Origin: Acidimicrobiia bacterium
GTDB lineage: Bacteria; Actinomycetota; Acidimicrobiia; Acidimicrobiales; Acidimicrobilacustridaceae
NCBI GenBank assembly: GCA_018882825.1
Contig: VERC01000015.1
Coordinates: 1-17,033 of the forward strand
Direction of reading: 5' to 3'
Length of the DNA stretch: 17,033 nt
Shown here: positions 7,058-15,137 of the stretch, piece by piece
Position numbering within the stretch: the first letter of the stretch is position 1
Layout of the letters: each line of letters starts with the position of its first letter
The notes under the pieces: model-generated
Databases searched by the model: none
Told to the model about the DNA's origin: nothing
The model's input: the letters and a program-made list of their open reading frames with translations, nothing else
Translations under genes and position numbers: made by a program

Positions 7058-8692
7058 TCACCGGCCGGCGACGGCGCTCGTCGCGGAGGTCGCCACCACG
7101 GGGGTGTCGAGCGCGACGACCGCCGGAGTGCCGGCCCGGGAAGGGGTGACGAGCACGTCGGGGAACAGGCCGAGGCCGATGGTGACGAGGGCACAGACGC
7201 CGAGGGCGATCCCGGCGGGAACGGGCACCGGGATGCGGTCACGACGCGGTACCTCGGCGCCGTCGTCCCCGTCGTCCCCGCCGACGAACATGGCCACGAT
7301 GATCCGCAGGTAGAGGAAGATCGAGATCACGGCCGACACCATGCCGATGATGGCCAGCGGCAGCGCGTGCGCGTCGGCGGCCGAGGTGACGGCATAGAAC
7401 TTGGCGAAGAACCCGGCGGTGAACGGGATCCCGGCCTGCCCCAGCAGCAGGACGAGGAAGACGACGGCGAGGAACGGACTGCGTCGGGACAGGCCGCGGT
7501 AGTCGCGCAGGTCGGTCAGTTCGGTCCCCCGACCCACCAGCGACACCACCCCGAACGAACCGGCCACCATGAACGTGTAGACGGCCACGTAGAACAGCAC
7601 GGCGGCGACGCCGTAGGACGTGTTCGCCTCGATGGCCATGAGGATGAAGCCGGCGTGCGAGATCGACGAGTACGCCAGCATGCGCTTCACGTTGCTCTGC
7701 ACGATGGCCAACAGGGCACCGACGACCATCGACAGGATGGCGATGGCGTAGACGATGGGCTTCCACGTCGACGCGTAGTTGGAGAACACGAGCACGAACA
7801 CCCGCACCAGCCCGGCAGCCGCCGCCACCTTCACACCGGCCGACATCCACACGACGGACGGCCCCGGAGAACCGTCGTAGACATCGGGGCTCCAGGTGTG
7901 GAAGGGGACGGCGCCGATCTTGAAGGCCAGTCCCAACAGCACGAGCACGAGACCGAGCAGCAGCAGACCGTTGTGCTCGGGGACCACCGCCGACATGAAG
8001 TCCTTGATGGCGATGAAGTTGGTCGATCCGGTGGCGCCGTAGAGCAGGGCGATGCCGTACAGGAGGAAGGCCGAGGCGAAGCCGCCGAGGATGAAGTACT
8101 TGAGACCCGACTCCTGGGACTGGGCTCGTCGCAGGTTCATGCCGGCCAGCACGTAGACCGCGATGGACAGCGTCTCGAGACCGATGAACAGCACCACGAG
8201 GTCATTGGCCAGGGCCATCATCACGCCGCCGGAAGCCGACAGCAGCACGAGCACGTAGAAGGACGGGCCCTCCATCTGCTGGGCCCGCAGGTAGGACGGG
8301 GCGATGAGCGCGGCGAGGGCGACGCCGACGCACAGCACCACCGTGATGAACAGACCGAACCCGTCGACGCCGACGGCGCCGGCGACGGTGGAGAAGGGAC
8401 CGACCTGCGCGTGATCGACGCCGATCCACATGATGGCGTTCCATCCCTGCACCCGGGCCCACACCGGGACCACGGCGACCCCTGCGGCCACGGCCAGCAC
8501 GAAGGTGGCCCACGGGTAGAAGTGGCGAGCGACCCGCGGCCGCAGGAACGACGACGCGGTGAGCATGAGGAGACCGCCGACCAGCAGGAACAGCAGCGGG
8601 AGGAGCGCGGTCCACTCGATGGAGGGCCCGGCGAGGCGGACCATGTCGTCGACGCCGGCGGCGGAACGGGCGAGTGTGTCGTCGATCGGCAT
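7058..8692 (-). CDS. nuoN: NADH-quinone oxidoreductase subunit N
   Basis: NuoN is the antiporter-like proton pump nearest NuoK. It has 544 residues, starting at the ATG at 8692, which shares one base with the nuoM stop. Key residues are E173 ([17 protein letters not shown]), K258 ([17 protein letters not shown]), K288 ([15 protein letters not shown]) and K431 (FFAKFYAV), all at the expected places. An N-terminal soluble leader of about 25 residues precedes the first helix. The C-terminus ends in a low-complexity Ala/Thr/Val-rich tail. It is the last gene of the first complex I set; the only sizeable gap in the window follows its TGA stop. Confidence 0.97.
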   Translation of the reverse strand: MPIDDTLARSAAGVDDMVRLAGPSIEWTALLPLLFLLVGGLLMLTASSFLRPRVARHFYPWATFVLAVAAGVAVVPVWARVQGWNAIMWIGVDHAQVGPFSTVAGAVGVDGFGLFITVVLCVGVALAALIAPSYLRAQQMEGPSFYVLVLLSASGGVMMALANDLVVLFIGLETLSIAVYVLAGMNLRRAQSQESGLKYFILGGFASAFLLYGIALLYGATGSTNFIAIKDFMSAVVPEHNGLLLLGLVLVLLGLAFKIGAVPFHTWSPDVYDGSPGPSVVWMSAGVKVAAAAGLVRVFVLVFSNYASTWKPIVYAIAILSMVVGALLAIVQSNVKRMLAYSSISHAGFILMAIEANTSYGVAAVLFYVAVYTFMVAGSFGVVSLVGRGTELTDLRDYRGLSRRSPFLAVVFLVLLLGQAGIPFTAGFFAKFYAVTSAADAHALPLAIIGMVSAVISIFLYLRIIVAMFVGGDDGDDGAEVPRRDRIPVPVPAGIALGVCALVTIGLGLFPDVLVTPSRAGTPAVVALDTPVVATSATSAVAGR

Positions 8693-10302
8693 CAGTTCCC
8701 CCCTCCGTGCGACGCGGGGTGCGTCTCACCGGCGTCGACCGGGAGCAGCAGCGAGGACCCGCCCTGCGTGACCGGTTCGCGGTAACGCTCGACCTGGACC
8801 TCCATGCGGTCGACGATGCGCCGGACCGAGGGCTCGGCCCGTTCGAGGACGGGCTTCGGGTAGACGCCGAGGAACACGATGAGGGCGACGAGGGGGATGA
8901 TGGGCAGTCGCTCGGCCCAGGTGAGGTCGGGAACGGCGGCGTTGACCTCGTCGGGTTCACCCTGGAACACGCGCTGATAGGCCCACAACAGGTAGAGCGC
9001 AGCGAAGATGACGCCGGCCGCCGCCACCACCGCCCACCAGCGATGGGCGATGAAGGTGCCGAGGAGGGCGAGGAACTCGCCGACGAAGCCGTTGAGCCCC
9101 GGCACACCGATCGACGCCAGCATGGCCAAGGTGAACACGCCGGCGAACACCGGGGCGGCCGTGGCGATGCCACGAAGTGCAGCGATCTCGTAGGTGTGAC
9201 GCCGGGTGTAGAGGTATCCGAGGAGGATGAACAACAGACCGGTGGTGATGCCGTGGTTGACCATGACCAGCACCGAACCCTGGATCCCCTCGGTGTTGAG
9301 GGCGAACAGACCGAGCAGCGCGAAGCCCATGTGCGAGACCGACGAGTAGGCCACCAGTCGCTTGAGGTTGCGCTGCATGGCCGCCACGATCGCCCCGTAC
9401 ACGATTCCTATTGCGGCGATGGTCAGCATGACCGGCGCGAACCACACCGTGGCCTCGGGGAACAGTTCGAGCCCGAAGCGCAGGAACCCGTAGGTGCCCA
9501 GCTTGAGGAGGATGCCCGCCAGATCGATCGAACCGGCCGTCGGCGCCTCGGTGTGGGCATCGGGCAACCACGTGTGGAACGGGAAGGCCGGGACCTTGAC
9601 GGCGAAGGCGATGGCGAATCCGAGGAAGAGCCAGCGGGCCGTGCCCTCGGCCAGGTTGTCGGAGGCGATGATCTTGAGGAAGTCGAACGAGACCGTCCCC
9701 CCGTCACCGGCCTTGGCCAGGACGGCCAGCGCCACGATCGACACCAGCATGAAGGCCGAGCCCAGCGCGGTGAACAGCAGGAACTTCGTGGCCGCATAGA
9801 CGCGACGCCCATGGCCCCACTTGGCGATGAGGAAGTACAGCGGGACGAGCGTCACCTCGAACATGAGGAAGAACAGGAAGGTGTCGAGGGCGAGGAACGC
9901 ACCCATGCAACCGGCCATCAGCAACGTGAGCCACGCGTAGTACCCCTTGGGGTCCTTCTCGGGCTTGGCCGCGAACAGGGCGATCGGGAAGATCACGCCG
10001 GTCAGCACCACGAGGAACAGCGACACCCCGTCGACACCGAGGAAGAACTTGATGTCGAAGGCCGACACCCAGTCCTGGGTGACGGTGAACTGGTACCCCG
10101 GATCACCGACGTCGAACTGCGCGAGCACGGCGATGCTGAGCGCGCCGGCGATCAGGCTGGAGACGATCGCCACCAATCGGGCGAGGTCCGGACGGGTACG
10201 GGGCAGGATGGCGATGAGTGCCGCACCCACCATGGGCACGAACACCAGCGCGGGCAGGACGGGGAACGTCCCGGCCGATTCGGCGGCGAACACGGCCGCC
10301 AT
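8692..10302 (-). CDS. nuoM: NADH-quinone oxidoreductase subunit M
   Basis: NuoM is the middle antiporter-like proton-pumping subunit. It has 536 residues. The ATG at 10302 is coupled to the nuoL stop and begins MAAVFAAESAG; an in-frame open region upstream is not part of the protein. Proton-path residues are visible: E149 in FFLMFEVTLVPLYF, K236 in AVKVPAFPFHTWLPDAHTEA, K267 in LLKLGTYGFLRF, and E409 in LNGFVGEF, the site homologous to E. coli E407. A soluble tail of about 45 residues after the last helix contains an amphipathic stretch and ends in a His/Gly-rich segment. Only one nuoM is in the window; the second gene set, if complete, would have its own beyond base 1. Confidence 0.97.
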   Translation of the reverse strand: MAAVFAAESAGTFPVLPALVFVPMVGAALIAILPRTRPDLARLVAIVSSLIAGALSIAVLAQFDVGDPGYQFTVTQDWVSAFDIKFFLGVDGVSLFLVVLTGVIFPIALFAAKPEKDPKGYYAWLTLLMAGCMGAFLALDTFLFFLMFEVTLVPLYFLIAKWGHGRRVYAATKFLLFTALGSAFMLVSIVALAVLAKAGDGGTVSFDFLKIIASDNLAEGTARWLFLGFAIAFAVKVPAFPFHTWLPDAHTEAPTAGSIDLAGILLKLGTYGFLRFGLELFPEATVWFAPVMLTIAAIGIVYGAIVAAMQRNLKRLVAYSSVSHMGFALLGLFALNTEGIQGSVLVMVNHGITTGLLFILLGYLYTRRHTYEIAALRGIATAAPVFAGVFTLAMLASIGVPGLNGFVGEFLALLGTFIAHRWWAVVAAAGVIFAALYLLWAYQRVFQGEPDEVNAAVPDLTWAERLPIIPLVALIVFLGVYPKPVLERAEPSVRRIVDRMEVQVERYREPVTQGGSSLLLPVDAGETHPASHGGGN

Positions 10303-12299
10303 CAGAACGACACCTGCGTGAGCACGAAGGCCACCATCAGCGCGGCGCCCACACCGATCAACAGTGCGTACCAGCGGACGTACCCGTTCTCGATCGTGCG
10401 CAGTCGGGCCGCTCCCCCACGGGTGGCGCGGGCCACGCCGTTCACCGCACCGTCGATCACGACACGGTCGAAGGTGGCGATGGCATCGAACCCGCGTCGG
10501 CCGAGACCACCCACGAACGCCGTGATCCCCTTGTCGTAGTACCAACCCTCGGCGAACAGTCGGGGCTCGAACCACCGGGCCCTGAGACGGGGCCGCAGGT
10601 AGGTGAAGTAGGCGACGACGATGCTGCCGACGGCAACCACGGTCGACAGCACGAGCTCGAAGGTCAATTTGGCGCCGGACAGCTCGAAGTGGGCCTCGTT
10701 GGCCCCGACCACCGGCTCCAGCCAGCGGCCCAGGAACTGCAACTGGTCGGTGAAGGGGAGGTTGAGCACGCCGAGGACGGCGGCCAGGAATCCGAGGACG
10801 ACCAACGGGATGGTCATGCTCGGTGGCGACTCGTGCGGGTGGAAGTCGCCACCCAACGGATCGGTTCCACCGGTCGCGCCGTCCGCCGCGTGGTCATCGC
10901 CATGGTCGTCACCGTGTCCGTGCACGGTGGTGGAGGCTCCGACCTCGGCGAAGGCGGCGACCGACTCGGGGGTGTCGCCCCACCGTGCCGGGCCGAAGAA
11001 GACCTTGAACACGAGTCGGCTCATGTAGAAGGCGGTCATCGCCGCGGTGAGCAGACCGACGATGTAGAGCAGGACGTTCTTGTGCAGCGCGTAGGAGAGC
11101 ACGTCGTCCTTCGACCAGAAGCCGGAGAAGGGGATGACGCCGGCGATGGCCAACCACGACACGAGGAACGTGATGGCGGTGACGGGCATCCACTTCCGCA
11201 GGCCGCCCATGCGCCGCATGTCCTGCTCACCGTGCATCCCGTGGATGACCGATCCGGCGCCCAGGAACAGGCAGGCCTTGAAGGCGGCGTGGGTGATCAT
11301 GTGGAACAGCCCGGCCGCATAGCCGGCCACGCCCACGGCGAGGAACATGTAGCCGATCTGGCTGATGGTCGAGTAGGCCAACACCTTCTTGATGTCGTTC
11401 TGGGCCATGGCGATCGTGGCCGCCAGGAAGGCGGTCGCGACACCGATGATGGCGATCGTCATGGGGAGCCAGGAGTACGAGGCGGCGAGGATCGGATTGA
11501 TCCGGATGAGCACGTACACACCCGCAGTGACCATGGTGGCCGCGTGGATGAGCGCCGAGACGGGCGTCGGACCGGCCATGGCGTCGGGCAACCAGATGTA
11601 GAGCGGGATCTGCGCCGACTTGCCCACGGCACCGACGAGGATCATCAGCCCGATGAAGGTGGCCGTCGACGCCGCCAGTCCCGGGGCCAACGGGAGGAAC
11701 TCGGTGTAGGTCACGGTGCCGAAGACGAAGAAGGTCAGGAAGATGCCGATCATGAAGCCCCAGTCACCGACGCGGTTGGTGATGAAGGCCTTCTTGCCGG
11801 CCGACGCGTTGGCGTCCTTCTGGAACCAGAACGAGATCAGGAAGTACGAACAGGTGCCGACTCCCTCCCATCCGAGGAAGGTGAGGACGAGGTTGTCACC
11901 GAGCACCAGCACCGCCATCGAGGCGACGAAGAGGTTCAGGTAGGTGAAGAAGCGGGCGAACCGTTCGTCACCGTGCATGTAGCCGATCGAGTAGAGGTGG
12001 ATCAGTGCGCTGATCCCGGTGATGAACAGGATCATGGCCATCGACAGCGGGTCGAGGAGGAAGCCGACACCGACCTGCAACTTCCCGGCCGGGATCCAGT
12101 CGAACAGTTGCAGTTCGTAGGTGTGCTCGGGCTCGTTCCACAGCCCGATGAACGTGATGACCGCGACGACGAAGGAGAGGGCCACCGTGGCGGTGCCGAT
12201 CCACCCGGCCCGGGGCTCGCCGATGCGCTTGCCGAGGAACAGCAGGAGCAGGAAGCCCGCCAACGGGAGCGCGGGAATGAGCCAGACGAGTTCGACCAC
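10302..12299 (-). CDS. nuoL: NADH-quinone oxidoreductase subunit L, first copy
   Basis: NuoL is the distal antiporter-like proton pump, with a long lateral helix along the membrane arm. It has 665 residues, normal for the family. Pump residues are in place: E145 (FLGWEGVGTCSYF), K227 (VGKSAQIPLYIWLPDAM), the GPTPVSALIHAATMV helix, K341 and K397 (FWSKDD). Between the core helices and the lateral helix there is a His/Asp-rich insert at residues 459-489, ending in the family's common HPHESP motif. C-terminal EGWYYDKG (about 590) and a final anchoring helix are present. The start is a GTG 3 bases after the nuoK stop, behind a GAGGGGG-type ribosome site. The stop overlaps the nuoM ATG (TGATG). Confidence 0.97.
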   Translation of the reverse strand: MVELVWLIPALPLAGFLLLLFLGKRIGEPRAGWIGTATVALSFVVAVITFIGLWNEPEHTYELQLFDWIPAGKLQVGVGFLLDPLSMAMILFITGISALIHLYSIGYMHGDERFARFFTYLNLFVASMAVLVLGDNLVLTFLGWEGVGTCSYFLISFWFQKDANASAGKKAFITNRVGDWGFMIGIFLTFFVFGTVTYTEFLPLAPGLAASTATFIGLMILVGAVGKSAQIPLYIWLPDAMAGPTPVSALIHAATMVTAGVYVLIRINPILAASYSWLPMTIAIIGVATAFLAATIAMAQNDIKKVLAYSTISQIGYMFLAVGVAGYAAGLFHMITHAAFKACLFLGAGSVIHGMHGEQDMRRMGGLRKWMPVTAITFLVSWLAIAGVIPFSGFWSKDDVLSYALHKNVLLYIVGLLTAAMTAFYMSRLVFKVFFGPARWGDTPESVAAFAEVGASTTVHGHGDDHGDDHAADGATGGTDPLGGDFHPHESPPSMTIPLVVLGFLAAVLGVLNLPFTDQLQFLGRWLEPVVGANEAHFELSGAKLTFELVLSTVVAVGSIVVAYFTYLRPRLRARWFEPRLFAEGWYYDKGITAFVGGLGRRGFDAIATFDRVVIDGAVNGVARATRGGAARLRTIENGYVRWYALLIGVGAALMVAFVLTQVSF

Positions 12300-12302
12300 G
12301 AC

Positions 12303-12611
12303 CTACCCCCTCAGGACCTTCACGTCATCGGCCGTGAAGCCGGGACGGCGACGGGCCACGGCGACCACGAGGCCCAGGCCCACCACGACCTCGGCCGCGG
12401 CGATGACCAGCACGAACAGCACGATCACCTGTCCGGCGATGTCGTCCAGCGCGCTGGCGAAGGCCACGAAGGAGATGTTCACGGCGTTGAGCATCAACTC
12501 GAGACACATGATCATCACCAGCGGGTTGCGGCGGATGAGCAGACCCACGGCGCCGATGGCGAAGAGGATGGCCGAGAGCATGAGGTAGGCGACCGACAGA
12601 TCCGATCCCAT
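12303..12611 (-). CDS. nuoK: NADH-quinone oxidoreductase subunit K, first copy
   Basis: NuoK is a three-helix membrane subunit homologous to MrpC and forms part of the proton route between NuoJ/NuoH and NuoN. It has 102 residues, the usual family length. Both key membrane glutamates are present: E38 in MCLELMLNAVN and E74 in VIAAAEVVVGLGL, equivalent to E36 and E72 of Escherichia coli NuoK. The start is ATG, coupled to nuoJ by TGATG. The stop is TAG, 3 bases before the GTG start of nuoL. Confidence 0.96.
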   Translation of the reverse strand: MGSDLSVAYLMLSAILFAIGAVGLLIRRNPLVMIMCLELMLNAVNISFVAFASALDDIAGQVIVLFVLVIAAAEVVVGLGLVVAVARRRPGFTADDVKVLRG

Positions 12612-13213
12612 CAGTGACCGGCCTCCTCGGGAACCGCGGTGAGCGGGGCGTCGCCCATGTCGGTCATGGACTCGGGATCGGGGATCGACTCGACGTCGGT
12701 CGGACGACGGGCGAGGGCCACGGCGCCGACGACGGCGATGGTGAGGAGGGCAGCGGTGATCTCCAGGGCGAACACCCAGGTGGTGAACAGCTGTCGGCCG
12801 ATCTGGGCGATGTTGTTGGAGGCCGACGAGATGGCGTCGGTCGTGGTCTCGGCCCCGGTGATGATCGAGTCGCGACCGACGACGATGACGAGGAGGATCC
12901 CGCCGAGGAACAGCAGTCCCACCAGTCCGGCCAGCAGACGCTGACCGACGATCGGCTCGGTCTCGAGGTCGTCGGAGGTGTCGACCCCGAGCAGCATCAT
13001 GACGAAGAGGATGAGCACGACGATGGCGCCGGTGTAGACGATCACCTGCACGACGGCGAGGAACTGCGCGCCCATGTTGAGGAAGAGCACGGCCACGCCG
13101 AACAGCGTGGCCACCAGACTCAGGGCCGCGTGCACCGGATTGCGCGAGGCCACGACGCCGAGGCCACCGGCCAGCACCACGAGGGCGCACACGATGAAGA
13201 CCGCTGTCTCCAT
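12611..13213 (-). CDS. nuoJ: NADH-quinone oxidoreductase subunit J, first copy
   Basis: NuoJ is a small membrane subunit between the quinone module and the antiporter-like pumps; its third helix changes shape during coupling. It has 200 residues, starting METAVFIVCALVVL at the ATG at 13213. An open frame continues further upstream into nuoI, but the product homology begins at this Met, 2 bases after the nuoI stop. Five hydrophobic segments are visible. The conserved helix region FLAVVQVIVYTGAIVVLILF (about 63-82) carries the family's Q-V-x-V-Y-x-G-A-I-x-V-L signature. An acidic C-terminal tail of about 30 residues follows the last helix. The stop overlaps the nuoK start by one base (TGATG). 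Confidence 0.95.
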   Translation of the reverse strand: METAVFIVCALVVLAGGLGVVASRNPVHAALSLVATLFGVAVLFLNMGAQFLAVVQVIVYTGAIVVLILFVMMLLGVDTSDDLETEPIVGQRLLAGLVGLLFLGGILLVIVVGRDSIITGAETTTDAISSASNNIAQIGRQLFTTWVFALEITAALLTIAVVGAVALARRPTDVESIPDPESMTDMGDAPLTAVPEEAGH

Positions 13214-13215
13214 GC

Positions 13216-13911
13216 TCAGTGGGCTCCGTGTCCGTGATCGTCGTGATCGTCGTGACCGTGGTCGTCGTCGCCGTGGTCTCCGTGCTCGTCGATCGTGGTC
13301 GGCGGGCCGCTCACGGCGTCCTTGCGCTCCTGGTCGGCCTCGGGGGCGCGCACGCCGTAGCCCAGTTCGCCATTCCAACCGACGACGCCCTCGTAGGCGG
13401 CCGAACCCGATGGTGAGGTCGCCCGCATCCACGCCGAGGTGAGGAGATCCTCTCCCTCGCGCCAGTCCTCCCAGGGCTGCTGGCGCGGTCGACCCTCGTC
13501 GTCCACCACGAGTTCGGCCTTGGTGTAGATGGCGTCCTCGCGGTTGGTGAACGAGAACTCGAACATCTTCGACTCGGTGATCGCCTGGGTGGGACAGGCC
13601 TCGACGCAGAGATCGCAGTGGATGCAGCGCAGATAGTTGATCTCGTAGACGAAACCGAACCGTTCGCCGGGTGACACCGGTTCGTCGACGGGGTTGTCGG
13701 CGCCGCGAACGAAGATGCACCGGGCCGGACACACGCCGGCGCACAGTTCACACCCGATGCACTTCTCCATTCCGTCCTCGTAGCGATTCAGGACGTGGCG
13801 ACCGTGCACCCGCGCCGGCTTCGGCGCCTTCTGGGCCGGGTACTGCGTCGTGACCCGGCGCTTGCGACCGACCTGACGCAACGACACGAGGAATCCACCG
13901 AGATACCCCAT
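13216..13911 (-). CDS. nuoI: NADH-quinone oxidoreductase subunit I, first copy, His/Asp-rich tail
   Basis: NuoI is the 8Fe ferredoxin-like subunit carrying clusters N6a and N6b, which relay electrons from NuoG to N2 in NuoB. It has 231 residues. Two C-x2-C-x2-C-x3-C-P motifs are intact: Cys 51, 54, 57, 61 and Cys 96, 99, 102, 106, each also followed by Pro. The N-terminal 45 residues match the usual membrane-contact region. Beyond the core (about residue 190) there is an extension ending in a very His/Asp-rich tail, residues 208-231, with eight His and nine Asp. This tail is not needed for Fe-S binding. Extended NuoI tails occur in actinobacteria as far as recalled; the His density is the odd part. 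nuoJ starts 2 bases after the stop. Confidence 0.97.
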   Translation of the reverse strand: MGYLGGFLVSLRQVGRKRRVTTQYPAQKAPKPARVHGRHVLNRYEDGMEKCIGCELCAGVCPARCIFVRGADNPVDEPVSPGERFGFVYEINYLRCIHCDLCVEACPTQAITESKMFEFSFTNREDAIYTKAELVVDDEGRPRQQPWEDWREGEDLLTSAWMRATSPSGSAAYEGVVGWNGELGYGVRAPEADQERKDAVSGPPTTIDEHGDHGDDDHGHDDHDDHGHGAH

Positions 13912-15116
13912 CAGTCGACCACCCCTTCCAGACGCCGGGCCCGCGACGTGGCGACGGCGGCCTTGAGCAACAGGTAGCCCACCAGTCCGATCGCTCCACC
14001 GATGGCGATGGTGACGAAGCCGTTCCAGCCCTGGTCACGGGCCACCCAGAACGTGGCCAGGAGGAGCAACCAGCCGAGCGACAGCGGGATGAGCACCTTC
14101 CATCCGAGATCCATGAGTTGGTCGTAGCGGACCCGGGGCACGGTGCCGCGGATCCACACGAACACGAACAGCAGGACGAGCACCTTGACGAGGAACCAGA
14201 TGACGCCCCACAGCCACCCCGGTCCGATGAGGGCCGGACCCGCAGGACCGCCGAGGAACAACGTCACGATGAGGGCGGCCATCGTCACCGAGTTCATGAA
14301 CTCGGCGACGAAGAACAGGGCGAACCGGATCGACGAGTACTCCGTGTGATAGCTGCCGACCAGTTCCTGCTCGGCCTCCACCAGATCGAACGGCGGTCGG
14401 TTCAGTTCGGCCTGGCTGGCGAGGAAGAACACGACGAAGGGGACGAAGCCCGTGGCGATGAGGTTCCAGTCCGGGACGAACCCCCATCCGGAGCCGGCCT
14501 GCGACATCACGATGCCGTGGGTGCTGAGCGTTCCCGAGGTGAGCACCACTGCGCACACCGACAGTCCCAGCGCCGCCTCGTAGGAGATCATCTGGGCCGA
14601 CGCCCGCACCGAACCGATGAGCGGGTACTTCGAACCCGACGACCAGCCGGCCAACATCACCCCGTAGACCGCCACCGAGGACATGGCCAGCGCGAACAGG
14701 ATGCCGATCGCCGGATCGGCGAGCTGCAGATAGGTGGTGTGGCCGAACAGTTCCACCGACCCGTCGCCACCGTTGGAGAAGTCGCCACCGAAGGGCACGA
14801 TGCTGAACAACAGGAAGGCGGGCACGACCGACAGCAGCGGGGCCAGCACGAACACCCTCCGATCGGCACGCTCCGGGACCAGATCCTCCTTGAAGAAGAA
14901 CTTGATGCCGTCGGCCAGCGTCTGGAGGATGCCGAAGGGGCCGGCCGTGTTGGGGCCGATGCGGTTCTGGAAATCACTGATGACCTTGCGCTCGAACCAG
15001 ATCATCAACTGGGTGGCGACGAGCAACAGCGCGAACACCACGACGACCTTGCCCAGCACGATGAGCACCACGGCGAGGTCGACGTTGCCGGCGAGAAGGG
15101 GATCACCTCCGAACAC
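13911..15116 (-). CDS. nuoH: NADH-quinone oxidoreductase subunit H, first copy
   Basis: NuoH is the multi-span membrane subunit that forms the quinone chamber with NuoB and NuoD and links it to the proton pumps. About 401 residues are encoded. Visible hallmarks are ERK at 42-44, [20 protein letters not shown] at 65-79, and the acidic loop [10 protein letters not shown] before YHTEYSS, all as in ordinary quinone-reducing complexes. Start choice: a GTG at 15125 is possible, but the purine-rich GGGGGAGG directly abuts it. The same Shine-Dalgarno sits about 7 bases before the GTG at 15116, so the latter is preferred (the protein starts MFGGDPLL). The C-terminus has an extra hydrophobic helix (about 350-390) and a basic tail. 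The stop shares one base with the nuoI start (TGATG). Confidence 0.95.
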   Translation of the reverse strand: MFGGDPLLAGNVDLAVVLIVLGKVVVVFALLLVATQLMIWFERKVISDFQNRIGPNTAGPFGILQTLADGIKFFFKEDLVPERADRRVFVLAPLLSVVPAFLLFSIVPFGGDFSNGGDGSVELFGHTTYLQLADPAIGILFALAMSSVAVYGVMLAGWSSGSKYPLIGSVRASAQMISYEAALGLSVCAVVLTSGTLSTHGIVMSQAGSGWGFVPDWNLIATGFVPFVVFFLASQAELNRPPFDLVEAEQELVGSYHTEYSSIRFALFFVAEFMNSVTMAALIVTLFLGGPAGPALIGPGWLWGVIWFLVKVLVLLFVFVWIRGTVPRVRYDQLMDLGWKVLIPLSLGWLLLLATFWVARDQGWNGFVTIAIGGAIGLVGYLLLKAAVATSRARRLEGVVD

Positions 15117-15137
15117 CGTGCGCACCTCCCCCGGTCG

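Noticed and set aside
10218..12617. Very long open frame (799 codons) on the plus strand, with others such as 8674-10539 and 351-2057
   Set aside because: These lie antisense to clear nuo genes. Their products are low-complexity mixtures rich in Asp, Glu, Gly, His, Arg and Gln, with no recognisable domain, as expected from GC-rich reverse-strand shadows.
13216..13290. Short GTCGTGATC-like repeats as a tandem-repeat element
   Set aside because: They are simply the codons of the His/Asp-rich NuoI tail read from the other strand, with no regular unit beyond that.
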